From the NCBI RefSeq assembly GCF_005938625.1, contig NZ_VCNJ01000061.1, positions 1-54,384 on the forward strand: DNA of 54,384 nucleotides, in the 5' to 3' direction. The DNA is from Pseudomonas fluorescens. Lineage in GTDB: Bacteria > Pseudomonadota > Gammaproteobacteria > Pseudomonadales > Pseudomonadaceae. The notes beneath the pieces were generated by a model, which was not told the DNA's origin, searched no databases, and saw only the letters and a program-made list of their open reading frames with translations. The position numbers and the translations under genes are program-made. The first letter of the stretch is position 1, and the number at the start of each line of letters is the position of its first letter. This document shows, in pieces, positions 17,977-28,922 of this stretch.

Positions 17977-19632
17977 TCAATCCTGCCACAGCACCGCCTC
18001 GCTGCGCTCGCTCCATTCTTCAAAACGGGCGCCATAGGTGTCTTCGATGACATTGCGCTTGATCTTCAAGGTCGGCGTGAGAAAGCCGTTTTCCACCGCC
18101 CAGCTGTCCTTGACCACCACCAGACGGCGCAGGCGTTCGTGCTTATCGAGTACGGCGTTGACCTCTTCGAGAAGTTTTTCCAGGCTCGAATGCAGACTCG
18201 CTCGCCCCTCCTCCTGATTGACCGTCGACAGCACACACAACCCGAGCGGTGCGCTCAAGCCGTCACCGACCACGCAGACCTGTTCGATGCGTGAATGCAC
18301 TGCCAAACGGTTCTCGATCGGCGCCGGGGCGACGTATTTGCCCTTGCTGGTCTTGAATATCTCCTTGAGTCGGCCAGTCAGGCGCAGGCGCCCTTCGGCA
18401 TCCTGCTCGCCCTTGTCGCCGGTGCGCAGAAAGCCATCCTCGGTCAGGGTCTCGGCGGTCTTCTGCGGCTCCTTGAAATAGCCGAGCATGTTCGCCTGAC
18501 TGCGCACCTGCACCTCGCCCGACTCATCGATGCGCACCTCGACGTCCGGGCACGGCTTGCCGATCCAGCCTTGTTTGTATTGCCCCGGCAGACAGATGTG
18601 CGAGTAGCCACAACCCTCGGTCATGCCATAGACCTCAAGCACGTCGAGACCAAGCCTCTGATACCAGGCGAGCAATGTCTGCGGGACCGGCGCGGCGCCA
18701 GAAAGCGCTACGCGCAAAGCATCCAGCCCCAGCCCCGCCAGCACTTTGTGCCCGACCCGTTTGCCAATAAAAGGCAGGCCGAGGAGAAAATCCAGACGCT
18801 TCGCCGGGATCTTGCTGTACACGCCCATCTGGAATTTGGTCCAGATGCGCGGCACGCCGAACATCGCGGTCGGCCGCGCTCGCTTCAGATCGGTTATGAA
18901 GGTGTCGAGGCTCTCGGCAAAGAAAACCGTCTGCCCGGTATAGATCGAGGCCAACTCGACGAACATTCGCTCGGCAACGTGACACAGCGGCAAGTACGAC
19001 AGCAGCCGGTCGTTCTCGTTGAGACCGAACAGTTGTGTGCCACGCGTCGTGGCGAAGCCGAGATTGGCGAAACTGTGCATGACACCTTTGGGCAGGCCGG
19101 TGGTGCCGGAGGTATAAATGATGGTTGCCAGTTGCTCGGCGGCCGGGCGCGGATCGTCCTGAATCGGTGAGCTGCGCTGCAAGTCTGCCCAGCCGAAATC
19201 GAAATCCCCGGGCGGGTGCAATGGCAGGCTGATGGTCGGCAGATCCGCCGGCACGCCGTTGGACATGCCCGGCCAGTCGTCGAGCTTGCCGATAAAGGCC
19301 AGGACGCTTTCCGAGTGATTGAGCACTTGCGCGACGGAGTCGGCGGTGAGGTTGGGATACAGCGGCACAGAGACGTGCCCGGCCATCCAGATCGCCAGGT
19401 CGGCGATGATCCAGTGCGCGCAGTTTTTCGAGATCAGGGCGATGTGGCTGCCTTGCGGCAACTCGCGGGCGCGCAACCAGTGCGCAGCGCAGCGAGCCTG
19501 ATGGCCGACGTCAGCCCAGCTCAGCGTTTCGATCTGACCGCCGCCGCTGGGCTGCACGAGGAAGCGCTGGCGTGGGTGCCGGGCTTCACGTTCGTAAAAC
19601 ACGTCCAGCGGCAAACGGAAGGCGGCAGACAT
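17977..19632 (-). CDS. Long-chain acyl-CoA synthetase-like AMP-binding protein
   Basis: This 551-residue adenylate-forming enzyme activates a fatty acid to its acyl-CoA through an acyl-AMP. The P-loop motif IIYTSGTTGLPKGVMHS lies at about 171-187, the YGMTEG motif in the middle, and the C-terminal hinge and lysine region FLRTGDKGEQDAEGRLRLTG / GRLKEIFKTSKGKYVAP is intact. The wording of these motifs fits long-chain (FadD15-like) ligases. The ATG at 19632 follows an AGGAG site. A 22-bp palindrome ends 41 bp upstream of the start codon and is probably its operator. Confidence 0.93.
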   Translation of the reverse strand: MSAAFRLPLDVFYEREARHPRQRFLVQPSGGGQIETLSWADVGHQARCAAHWLRARELPQGSHIALISKNCAHWIIADLAIWMAGHVSVPLYPNLTADSVAQVLNHSESVLAFIGKLDDWPGMSNGVPADLPTISLPLHPPGDFDFGWADLQRSSPIQDDPRPAAEQLATIIYTSGTTGLPKGVMHSFANLGFATTRGTQLFGLNENDRLLSYLPLCHVAERMFVELASIYTGQTVFFAESLDTFITDLKRARPTAMFGVPRIWTKFQMGVYSKIPAKRLDFLLGLPFIGKRVGHKVLAGLGLDALRVALSGAAPVPQTLLAWYQRLGLDVLEVYGMTEGCGYSHICLPGQYKQGWIGKPCPDVEVRIDESGEVQVRSQANMLGYFKEPQKTAETLTEDGFLRTGDKGEQDAEGRLRLTGRLKEIFKTSKGKYVAPAPIENRLAVHSRIEQVCVVGDGLSAPLGLCVLSTVNQEEGRASLHSSLEKLLEEVNAVLDKHERLRRLVVVKDSWAVENGFLTPTLKIKRNVIEDTYGARFEEWSERSEAVLWQD

Positions 19633-19672
19633 GCGACTCGCTCCTGTTTTTTGGGTCTGGAGCAAGCGTAGT

Positions 19673-19694
19673 CAACCAAGCAAGTGCTTGGTTG
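19673..19694. promoter_or_regulatory. 22-bp palindromic operator upstream of the acyl-CoA ligase
   Basis: Two perfect 10-bp arms (CAACCAAGCA and TGCTTGGTTG) are separated by two bases, 41 bp before the ligase start codon. Size and symmetry suit a TetR-family dimer, and such regulators often control fatty-acid genes. No TetR gene is in the window, so the regulator would act from elsewhere. Confidence 0.7.
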
Positions 19695-19735
19695 GAAAAT
19701 TCAAACAAATAATTTCATGGGTTGGCAGAAACCAA

Positions 19736-19824
19736 TGTGGGAGCGAGCTTGCTCGCGAATGCAGTGTGTCAGACACATAAAGAGTGAATGACACGCCGCT
19801 TTCGCGAGCAAGCTCGCTCCCACA
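19736..19824. repeat. REPIN, GAGCGAGCTTGCTCGCGA subtype
   Basis: Inward REP pair forming an 89-bp hairpin between sixA and the acyl-CoA ligase gene. Confidence 0.9.
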
Positions 19825-19835
19825 AGGGATCAGCG

Positions 19836-20288
19836 TTACGGATGTTTGAGGCTGTTGAGGGTCATCGAGCCGATCAGCAACTCAGGGCTTTCCAGCTCAG
19901 CCAGGCCGGCAGTACTGACCTTCTCCGGCGGATGCCCGGCGCCATGCTGCAAATAGCTCAGCAGATTGCCCACCAACGGATTGTGGCTGACCAAAAGCAC
20001 ATTGCTCACCGACACCAGTTGATCGGTGACCTTGTCCGGATCAACTTCCGGTGTCAGCCACTCGACCGTGCGGATTTCCGGCTCGAAACCCAGCGCTTCG
20101 CGAACAATCTGCGCGGTCTGTTGCGCACGCAGATAAGGGCTGGCGTAGATCGCCGTCAGCGGCTGGCCGATCAACCGGGCGGCGCTGCTCAAGGCTTCTT
20201 TGCGACCGAGCTCGGTCAGTTCCCGTTCGGAGTCGGGGCACGAGCCGTAAGGCACGGCTTCACCGTGACGCAATACCCAGAGTTTCAT
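19836..20288 (-). CDS. sixA: Phosphohistidine phosphatase SixA
   Basis: This 150-residue histidine-phosphatase superfamily protein has the catalytic RHG motif at residues 7-9 and the second catalytic His in VSHNPLVGNLL. SixA removes phosphate from protein phosphohistidines; in E. coli it acts on the nitrogen phosphotransferase system. The length and the SHNP context fit SixA rather than a phosphoglycerate mutase. The ATG overlaps the stop codon of the DUF4389 gene by 4 bp, and gpsA lies further upstream, so the order gpsA - DUF4389 - sixA looks like one operon. Confidence 0.92.
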   Translation of the reverse strand: MKLWVLRHGEAVPYGSCPDSERELTELGRKEALSSAARLIGQPLTAIYASPYLRAQQTAQIVREALGFEPEIRTVEWLTPEVDPDKVTDQLVSVSNVLLVSHNPLVGNLLSYLQHGAGHPPEKVSTAGLAELESPELLIGSMTLNSLKHP

Positions 20289-20632
20289 AGCTTGGGTTCC
20301 TCATCCCGGACCGGATGCGGTGCGGGGGCGACGGCGTGCGGCGCTTCACCTTCCGGGGTACGCGGCGTTGGCCAGTCGGCGAACGGCCACGGTTTCTGGT
20401 CGCTATGGAAACTGCCGAAGCGGCCGATCTGCGCCAGAAACTGGCTCAGGCTATCGCCGAAGTTCATCAGGCTGGCGCTCGGGGCGCCATAGATCAAACG
20501 ATAGATCAGTTGCACCAGCACCACCGCGCCGAGGATGAACTGCGCCACTTGCCAGACCAGCACGTAAACGATCATCCACAACACGCGCAGGAGGATGGAT
20601 TCGTACTTGGCTTCGGTTTTCGGATCGTTCAT
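20285..20632 (-). CDS. DUF4389 family membrane protein
   Basis: This 115-residue protein has one long or two short membrane segments at about 14-48 (LLRVLWMIVYVLVWQVAQFILGA), the conserved YGAPSASLMNFGDSL segment, and a proline-rich cytoplasmic tail. It fits DUF4389, whose function is unknown. It lies between gpsA (21 bp upstream) and sixA (4-bp overlap), an arrangement also known from P. aeruginosa. Confidence 0.88.
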   Translation of the reverse strand: MNDPKTEAKYESILLRVLWMIVYVLVWQVAQFILGAVVLVQLIYRLIYGAPSASLMNFGDSLSQFLAQIGRFGSFHSDQKPWPFADWPTPRTPEGEAPHAVAPAPHPVRDEEPKL

Positions 20633-20653
20633 GGCTTGCTACTCCCGGCTCAC

Positions 20654-21679
20654 TCAGTTGAAACCACTGGTGGAAATAAAATCGACGTCGGTTTTCGGTT
20701 CGGCCCGCATCAGTAGACCGATCACCTGCTCCAGCGTGCGTCCTTCGAACAGGATCGCGTGCAGCCCGGCGACCAGCGGCATATAGACGCCGACTTCCTG
20801 GGATTTGGCCTTGAGCACCTTGAGGGTGTTGACCCCTTCAGCGACTTCACCGAGGCGCGACACCGCTTCGTCGAGACTCAAACCCTGGCCGAGAGCGAAG
20901 CCGACCTGATAGTTGCGGCTCTTCGGCGACGAGCACGTCACGATCAGATCGCCAACACCGGCCAGACCGAGGAAGGTCATCGGGTTCGCGCCCTGATTCA
21001 CCGCAAACCGGGTCATCTCGGCAAGCGCGCGAGTGATCAGCATGCTCTTGGTGTTCTCGCCCATTTCCAGCGCCACCGCCATGCCGGCGATGATTGCGTA
21101 AACGTTCTTCAACGCGCCGCCCAGTTCAACACCGAAACGGTCGGCGCTGGCGTAAACGCGGAAGGTGCGACCGTGCAGCGCGGCTTGCACGGCTTTGCAC
21201 AATTCTTCGTCTTCGCTGGCGACCACCGTGGCGGTCAGTGCGTGCTCGGCGATTTCCCGCGCCAGGTTCGGTCCGGACAACACGCCGATCCGCGCCTGCG
21301 GGGCGATTTCTTCGAGAATCTGGCTCATCAGCTTGAAAGTCTGTGCTTCGATGCCCTTGGTCAGGCTGACCAGCATCTTGCCGCTCAGGCGCTCGGCGTG
21401 GGCGGCGAGCACCGTGCGCAATGCGCTGGACGGCAGTGCGACGAAGCACAAATCACAGGCGTCGAGGGTTTCCTGCAGGTCGGTGACAGCGGTCACCCCC
21501 GGCAGAATCTTGATGCCTTTGAGGTAACGCGGGTTTTCGCGATTGACCCGGATGGCCTCGGCCTGCTCGGGGTCACGCATCCACTGCCGGACTTGATGGC
21601 CGTTCTCGGCCAAAAGATTGGCCACGGCGGTACCAAAACTTCCGCCTCCCAGGACCGCAATCGGGCGCTGTTCAGTCAT
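20654..21679 (-). CDS. gpsA: NAD(P)H-dependent glycerol-3-phosphate dehydrogenase
   Basis: This 341-residue enzyme reduces dihydroxyacetone phosphate to sn-glycerol 3-phosphate, the backbone for phospholipids. The N-terminal Rossmann motif AVLGGGSFGTAVANLLAENG, the SLTKGIE segment with the catalytic-region lysine, and the ALKNVYAIIAG segment are all present. The ATG at 21679 directly precedes the cofactor domain. It heads the gpsA - DUF4389 - sixA unit and is divergent from the TonB-dependent receptor gene. Confidence 0.97.
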   Translation of the reverse strand: MTEQRPIAVLGGGSFGTAVANLLAENGHQVRQWMRDPEQAEAIRVNRENPRYLKGIKILPGVTAVTDLQETLDACDLCFVALPSSALRTVLAAHAERLSGKMLVSLTKGIEAQTFKLMSQILEEIAPQARIGVLSGPNLAREIAEHALTATVVASEDEELCKAVQAALHGRTFRVYASADRFGVELGGALKNVYAIIAGMAVALEMGENTKSMLITRALAEMTRFAVNQGANPMTFLGLAGVGDLIVTCSSPKSRNYQVGFALGQGLSLDEAVSRLGEVAEGVNTLKVLKAKSQEVGVYMPLVAGLHAILFEGRTLEQVIGLLMRAEPKTDVDFISTSGFN

Positions 21680-21810
21680 ATGCAATCCGTTAATCCATAC
21701 CAGTGGCGATGCCGGCATTATACGGGGCGGCCAACGCGCGGCCAGCCCCAGCAACAATTACCGACACTTGTAGGAAGAAGACCAATAAAACCTAGGAAAA
21801 TGCCTGCAAC

Positions 21811-21827
21811 GTGACTGGAAAAGTCAC
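21811..21827. promoter_or_regulatory. Inverted repeat upstream of the TonB-dependent receptor gene
   Basis: Perfect 6-bp arms GTGACT and AGTCAC with 5 bp between them lie 49 bp upstream of the receptor start codon, in the shared gap with gpsA. It may be an operator for the receptor-kinase unit. No Fur box is apparent in this gap. Confidence 0.35.
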
Positions 21828-21875
21828 TGCCCTCGGTTAACATGCGCGCCAATTCTTCGCTATCAAGGTTGTGTC

Positions 21876-23999
21876 GTGTCTTTTGGTTCTTCGTCCCCGC
21901 GTTCGTCCGTCTTACTGGCGCTGCTGTTCAGCCCGCTGGTGCTGGCGGACGACCTGTTCATGGACAACGAAGCACTGCCGCAGGTGCTGACCGCCACGCG
22001 CCTGAAACAGACACCGGCGGAAGTGCCCGGGAGCATGACCGTACTCGACAGCGAACTGATCAACGCCAGCGGCGCGCGCGACATCAGCGAACTGCTGCGG
22101 CTGGTGCCGGGGATGATGGTCGGCAACATCAGCGGCAATCAGGCGGCGGTCAATTATCACGGCACCAACGCCAGCGAAGCGCGGCGCATGCAGGTGTTGA
22201 TCGATGGCCGCTCGGTGTACCGCGCCGGTTTGTCCACGGTGGACTGGAGCGATATTCCGGTGGCCATGGAAGACATCGAGCGCATCGAGGTTTTTCGCGG
22301 CCCGAACACCGTCAGTTATGGCGCCAACGCGTTGATGGCAGTGGTCAACATCATCACCCGCCACCCGGCGGACAGCCACGGCACACGCCTGAAGTACAGC
22401 CGTGGCCAGCGCGGTATCAATGACTTTTATGCCAGCCAGGGCACCGGCTGGAATGGCGGTGACTTGCGCCTGTCGCTGTCCGGCCAGGAGGATGACGGCT
22501 TCGACAGCGATCGCACCGGCGCCGATTACCGTGACAGCCGCCGCTTGAACCGTTTCAGTCTTGCGGTCAGCCACACCCTCAGCGATAACCAGAGCCTCGA
22601 CTGGCAGGTCAACGCCAAGGACGGCACCAACCAGCGGCCCTACACCTACCGCCCGGTGTTCTCCGGGATTACCGCCGCCGGGAACAATTCCGACGTGGTC
22701 GCCAAGGATTACGCCGGCTCGGTGCGCTGGAACCTCGACATCAATCCCGAACACAGCCTTTATATACAAGGCTCGGCGCAACACTGGGATCGTCAGCAAA
22801 CCTGGCGCGCCTGCGATGCCGAGGTATCGTTCAGCCCGGAGTTGACGCAACTGTGGCAGCTCAACCCGAATTACACCGAACGTCTGGCGCGCAATATCAC
22901 CCGTTTCACCGGCCCCGGCGCTGAGCCCGGCACCCCGCAGGAAATGGCTCTGGCCAATCAGGTGCTTGATCAATGGCGCAACGGTGCCAGCCGGACCTTG
23001 TGCGGCGATATTGACCAGAGCGCCCGCGAATCGCGCTACGACCTTGAATTGCAGGACACCCTCAGCCTGTCCGACAGCCTGCGTCTGGTCAGCGGCATGA
23101 ACTATCGTTACGACCGCGCCGACTCCGAGACCTACTTCAATGGCACGCTGGACGACACCACCTGGCGCGCGTTCGGCCAACTGGAATGGCGTGCCACGGA
23201 ACACTGGCTGTTGCAGGGCGGCGCGATGTTTGAAAACACGCAACTGACTGGCAGTTCGCTGACGCCGCGATTTGCCGTCAATTACCTGATCAACCCGCGA
23301 CATGGCCTGCGCGCGGTGTACTCAGAGGCGATCCGCTCGCCGGACATGTTCGAGAACAATGTGAACTGGAGCTATCAGGTCAGCAATTTGCGGCCCTCGG
23401 CCTACGGCCAGTCTTCAGCGCGCTACTTCGTCAAGACGCGAGGGCCCGGCGATCTCGATCAGGAGCACATGCGCTCGCGGGAACTGGGCTACAACGGCTA
23501 TTTCGCCGAACTGGGCCTGGCCCTGGATGTGAAGCTGTTCTACGACGAGATCACCGGGATGATCAGTGAGCCGCTACGTAACAACCAGTACATCGCGAGC
23601 AACGCCAACAGCTCACGTTTTCGTGGCACGGAAACCCAGCTCGACTGGCGCGTGAGCCTGGCCGACCGTTTGCGCTTCACCTACGCCTTTGTCGATGCCG
23701 AGGCGAGCAATCCGCTGGATCAGCAATTCACCTCGCGTAACAGCGGTTCGGCCGGTTGGCTGCGCGATTGGGGCCACGGCTGGAACAGCGCCCTCTTCTA
23801 TTACGGCGACAACGCACTCAACGGTTACCGCTTCGAGCGGGTCGACACGCGCATCGCCAAACGCATCGCGCTGGGCAAAGCGCAGCTGCAACTGGCTGGC
23901 GTACTGCAACAGCGCCTCGATCATGAGCCGACCACCTTCGTCGACAACAATTACGATGAACGCCGGGTGATGTACTTCAGCGCCGAGCTGGAGTTCTAG
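21876..23999 (+). CDS. TonB-dependent outer-membrane receptor, first gene of a sensory unit
   Basis: This 707-residue protein has a signal peptide (1-24, ending VLADD), a TonB-box-like PQVLTATR at about 35-42, a plug domain (about 45-155, with DGRSVYRAGLSTVDW and IERIEVFRGPNTVSYGANA), and a 22-strand-type barrel that ends in Phe (SAELEF). It has no extra N-terminal STN domain, so it is not an ECF-type transducer. Two cysteines in one predicted outer loop (RACDAEV and RTLCGDI) may form a disulfide. The start is a GTG with an AAGG site upstream. The substrate is unknown; the plug resembles BtuB/CirA-like receptors. The next gene begins one base after its stop codon. Confidence 0.92.
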   Translation: MSFGSSSPRSSVLLALLFSPLVLADDLFMDNEALPQVLTATRLKQTPAEVPGSMTVLDSELINASGARDISELLRLVPGMMVGNISGNQAAVNYHGTNASEARRMQVLIDGRSVYRAGLSTVDWSDIPVAMEDIERIEVFRGPNTVSYGANALMAVVNIITRHPADSHGTRLKYSRGQRGINDFYASQGTGWNGGDLRLSLSGQEDDGFDSDRTGADYRDSRRLNRFSLAVSHTLSDNQSLDWQVNAKDGTNQRPYTYRPVFSGITAAGNNSDVVAKDYAGSVRWNLDINPEHSLYIQGSAQHWDRQQTWRACDAEVSFSPELTQLWQLNPNYTERLARNITRFTGPGAEPGTPQEMALANQVLDQWRNGASRTLCGDIDQSARESRYDLELQDTLSLSDSLRLVSGMNYRYDRADSETYFNGTLDDTTWRAFGQLEWRATEHWLLQGGAMFENTQLTGSSLTPRFAVNYLINPRHGLRAVYSEAIRSPDMFENNVNWSYQVSNLRPSAYGQSSARYFVKTRGPGDLDQEHMRSRELGYNGYFAELGLALDVKLFYDEITGMISEPLRNNQYIASNANSSRFRGTETQLDWRVSLADRLRFTYAFVDAEASNPLDQQFTSRNSGSAGWLRDWGHGWNSALFYYGDNALNGYRFERVDTRIAKRIALGKAQLQLAGVLQQRLDHEPTTFVDNNYDERRVMYFSAELEF

Positions 24000-24000
24000 G

Positions 24001-24929
24001 ATGCGCTACGGGCCGTCACGGAAGATGCCAACTCTGGGCCACTGGCTGGCCGGGCTCTGTCTGTTTGTGACCGCATGGCTGCACGGCGTTGCGGTGCAGG
24101 CTGCCGATATTCTGTTGACCGGTGCCGAGGAAAGCCCCGGCGTGCAAGCGTTCGTGCAGGCACTCAGCGAATTGCGCCCGACCGACAACGTGCGTTTCCA
24201 ACCGCTGGCCAGTTTGCCCGCACCGGGCAAACTGCCCACCAGTCTGCGCCTGATTCTGCTCGATCTGCCGAGTCTCGACTGGCGTCTGCAAGAGTCCCAA
24301 GGCCCGGCGACGCTGGTACTGCGCATCAGTCGTCTGCAGGCTCGCCAGCGTCTCGGCGACACGCAACCGGCACATCTGAGTTTGCTGTGGAGTGATCCGC
24401 CGCTGAGCCGCCAGTTACAGTTGATCCGGCGCATTCTGCCCCAGGCCCGGCGGATCGGCGTGCTGTTCGATGAGCACAGCGAATTCCTCCTCAAGGAACT
24501 GAATCTCGCCGCCGCGCCGCTGAACCTGCAAATCGTCAGCCAGCGCTGGGACAACACCCACGACAGCCGCCCCCTGCAAACCGTGCTGAAGAACAGCGAC
24601 GTGCTGCTCGGTCTCGACGACCCCGATCTGTACAACCCGAAAACCGCGAAAAACCTGCTGCTCAGCAGCTACTCACGGCAAGTCGCGCTGGTCGGTCCCA
24701 ACATTGCTTTCGTCCGCGCCGGCAGCCTGGCCAGTACGTACAGCGATCAGAACGACTGGCTGGCGATGCTCGATCAATTACTCGACCAACCCTCGGCCAG
24801 TTGGCCGCGAACGCTCTATCCCGCGCGTTTTAAAGTCTCAAGTAATGCGCAGGTCGCTCGTTCACTCGGTATCGAACCGTTGAATGAAGCGTCTGTCGCC
24901 AGCACGCTGGCTGAAGGAGAACACCGCCC

Positions 24930-24933
<4 letters not shown>
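24001..24933 (+). CDS. Periplasmic ABC-type substrate-binding-like protein, no transporter genes
   Basis: This 310-residue protein has a signal peptide (about 1-34, ending GVAVQA/AD) with a long basic leader. The mature part resembles the ABC substrate-binding-like family (PF04392 type) found beside kinases and receptors: ADILLTGAEESPGVQAF start, RIGVLFDEHSEF segment at a domain interface, and SQRWDN ... LKNSDVLLGLDDPDLYN. No permease or ATPase gene is nearby, so transport by it is unlikely. It lies between a TonB-dependent receptor (1-bp gap) and a membrane kinase (4-bp overlap). I infer that it hands bound ligand information to the kinase. A second ATG eight codons in is a possible start. 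Confidence 0.82.
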
Positions 24934-26834
<1,901 letters not shown>

Positions 26835-26932
26835 TGTGGGCCTTTCGACCATCTGCGACTGGCGTGAAAAGCGAAAGTGCGGCAGTCTTAGGCACCCGAA
26901 CGAGCCTCAAAAGAGGCTTGAATAAAAATTTC

Positions 26933-26950
26933 AGTGCACAAGTGTACATT
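26933..26950. promoter_or_regulatory. DesT-like operator upstream of fabA
   Basis: The element AGTGCACAAGTGTACATT is an imperfect palindrome. It agrees closely with the DesT site known from P. aeruginosa fabAB and desCB promoters (AGTGAAC-AAGCG-TTCACT type, quoted from memory). DesT senses the saturation of acyl-CoA. The site is about 130 bp upstream of the fabA start codon. Upstream, between the kinase gene and this site, is a weak hairpin (AGCCTC/GAGGCT at 26903-26918) without a T run. Confidence 0.55.
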
Positions 26951-27081
26951 CATGTCCTTGGTGCTGTGACTTTCACCACAACGCAATAGTCTATGAGTAG
27001 GCTGCCGGTTCGAGGCATGAACGCTTTGAACGGTCGGGAAGATTTGCCCCACCTGCCGCATGGGATTATTGAGGAGCTCGC

Positions 27082-27597
27082 ATGACCAAACAAAACGCCT
27101 TTACTCGGGATGATCTGCTGCGCTGCAGTCGCGGTGAGCTGTTCGGCCCAGGTAACGCGCAACTGCCCGCCCCGAACATGCTGATGGTCGATCGCATCAC
27201 CCTGATCAGCGAAGAAGGCGGCAAGTACGGCAAAGGTGAATTGGTCGCCGAGCTGGATATCAACCCTGATCTGTGGTTCTTCGCGTGCCACTTCGAAGGC
27301 GATCCGGTGATGCCGGGCTGCCTGGGTCTGGACGCCATGTGGCAACTGGTCGGTTTCTTCCTGGGCTGGCAAGGCCTGCCGGGCCGTGGCCGTGCGCTGG
27401 GTTCGGGCGAAGTGAAGTTCTTCGGTCAGGTCCTGCCGACCGCCAAGAAAGTCACCTACAACATTCATATCAAACGCGTCCTCAAGGGCAAGCTGAACCT
27501 GGCCATTGCCGATGGTTCGGTGACTGTCGACGGTCGCGAAATCTACACCGCCGAAGGCCTTCGCGTCGGCGTGTTCACCTCCACTGACAACTTCTAA
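27082..27597 (+). CDS. fabA: 3-hydroxydecanoyl-ACP dehydratase/isomerase
   Basis: This 171-residue hotdog-fold enzyme dehydrates 3-hydroxydecanoyl-ACP and isomerises the product to cis-3-decenoyl-ACP, the step that introduces the double bond in anaerobic unsaturated fatty acid synthesis. His70 in WFFACHFEGDP and Asp84 in GLDAMWQ correspond to the known catalytic pair, and the length is that of the family. The start has a GAGGAG site. It forms an operon with fabB, which starts 11 bp after its stop codon. Confidence 0.98.
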   Translation: MTKQNAFTRDDLLRCSRGELFGPGNAQLPAPNMLMVDRITLISEEGGKYGKGELVAELDINPDLWFFACHFEGDPVMPGCLGLDAMWQLVGFFLGWQGLPGRGRALGSGEVKFFGQVLPTAKKVTYNIHIKRVLKGKLNLAIADGSVTVDGREIYTAEGLRVGVFTSTDNF

Positions 27598-27608
27598 GGG
27601 TTATTCGC

Positions 27609-28829
27609 ATGCGCCGCGTCGTTATCACTGGTCTGGGCATTGTTTCGTGCCTGGGCAATGACAAAGAGACCGTCTCCGCTAACCTGCGTGCAAGCCGCCC
27701 TGGCATCCGGTTCAACCCGGAATATGCTGAAATGGGTCTGCGTAGCCAGGTTTCCGGCTCCATCGACCTCAACCTTGAAGAGCTGATCGATCGCAAGATC
27801 TATCGCTTCGTCGGCCACGCAGCGGCTTACGCCTACCTGGCCATGAAAGACGCCATTGCTGACTCCGGCCTGACCGAAGAGCAAGTGTCCAACCCGCGTA
27901 CCGGCCTGGTGGCTGGTTCCGGTGGTGCTTCCACGCTGAACCAGATGGAAGCGCTGGACATCCTGCGCGAGAAAGGCGTGAAGCGCGTTGGCCCATACCG
28001 CGTAACGCGGACCATGAGCAGCACCGTTTCCGCTTGCCTGGCCACCCCATTCAAGATCAAGGGCCTGAACTACTCCATCGCTTCTGCCTGCGCCACCAGT
28101 GCTCACTGCATCGGTACCGCCATGGAACAGATCCAGATGGGCAAGCAGGACATCGTTTTCGCCGGTGGCGGTGAAGAAGAGCACTGGAGCCAGTCGTTCC
28201 TGTTCGATGCCATGGGCGCTCTGTCCAGCAAGCGTAACGACACCCCGGAACAAGCTTCCCGTGCCTACGACAAAGACCGTGACGGTTTCGTCATCGCTGG
28301 CGGTGGCGGCATGGTCGTGGTTGAAGAGCTGGAACACGCTCTGGCTCGTGGTGCGAAAATCTACGCGGAAATCGTTGGCTACGGCGCGACCTCCGACGGC
28401 TACGACATGGTTGCCCCGAGCGGCGAAGGCGCGATCCGCTGCATGCAGATGGCGATGTCCACCGTTGATACGCCGATCGACTACCTGAACACCCACGGCA
28501 CTTCGACTCCGGTCGGCGACGTCGCGGAAATGAAAGGTGTGCGTGAAGTGTTCGGCGACAAGGCACCTGCAATCAGCTCGACCAAGAGCCTGTCCGGTCA
28601 CTCCCTGGGCGCCGCTGGCGTTCACGAGGCGATCTACTGCATGCTGATGATGGAAGGCAACTTCATTGCCGGCTCCGCCAACATCGACGAGCTGGACCCT
28701 GAAGTGGCCGATCTGCCGGTGCTGACCAAGACCCGCGAGAACGCCACGATCAACACCGTGATGAGCAACAGTTTCGGCTTCGGCGGCACCAACGCCACGC
28801 TGGTACTGAAGCGCTGGGAAGGCAAGTAA
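27609..28829 (+). CDS. fabB: Beta-ketoacyl-ACP synthase I
   Basis: This 406-residue condensing enzyme elongates the cis-unsaturated acyl-ACP made by FabA. The catalytic triad is visible: Cys161 in SIASACATSAHC, His296 in YLNTHGTSTPVGD and His331 in SLSGHSLGAAG. The length and the FabA partner define FabB rather than FabF. Codon use in this operon is visibly biased toward frequent codons, as expected for a highly expressed gene. A strong terminator follows. Confidence 0.98.
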   Translation: MRRVVITGLGIVSCLGNDKETVSANLRASRPGIRFNPEYAEMGLRSQVSGSIDLNLEELIDRKIYRFVGHAAAYAYLAMKDAIADSGLTEEQVSNPRTGLVAGSGGASTLNQMEALDILREKGVKRVGPYRVTRTMSSTVSACLATPFKIKGLNYSIASACATSAHCIGTAMEQIQMGKQDIVFAGGGEEEHWSQSFLFDAMGALSSKRNDTPEQASRAYDKDRDGFVIAGGGGMVVVEELEHALARGAKIYAEIVGYGATSDGYDMVAPSGEGAIRCMQMAMSTVDTPIDYLNTHGTSTPVGDVAEMKGVREVFGDKAPAISSTKSLSGHSLGAAGVHEAIYCMLMMEGNFIAGSANIDELDPEVADLPVLTKTRENATINTVMSNSFGFGGTNATLVLKRWEGK

Positions 28830-28852
28830 TTCCCCCCGCTTGAGCCACACAT

Positions 28853-28886
28853 AAAAACGCCCCGACTGGTTCGGGGCGTTTTTTTT
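28853..28886 (+). terminator. Intrinsic terminator of fabAB
   Basis: A 9-bp perfect stem (ACGCCCCGA at 28857-28865 and TCGGGGCGT at 28871-28879) with a 5-base loop is followed by eight T. Confidence 0.95.
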
Positions 28887-28922
28887 CGCCTGCAGAAAAC
28901 CTCATGACCAACACAAATCCCC

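Noticed and set aside
21912..23303. 463-codon open frame antisense to the TonB-dependent receptor gene
   Set aside because: The receptor has clear plug and barrel motifs. The antisense product is Val/Ala/Gly/Arg-rich without a recognised domain.
26903..26918. Terminator after the hybrid kinase gene
   Set aside because: The 6-bp hairpin has no T run after it; it is recorded only as a weak structure.
27594..28850. 418-codon open frame antisense to fabB
   Set aside because: FabB has a complete catalytic triad, and the antisense frame simply mirrors its codon bias.
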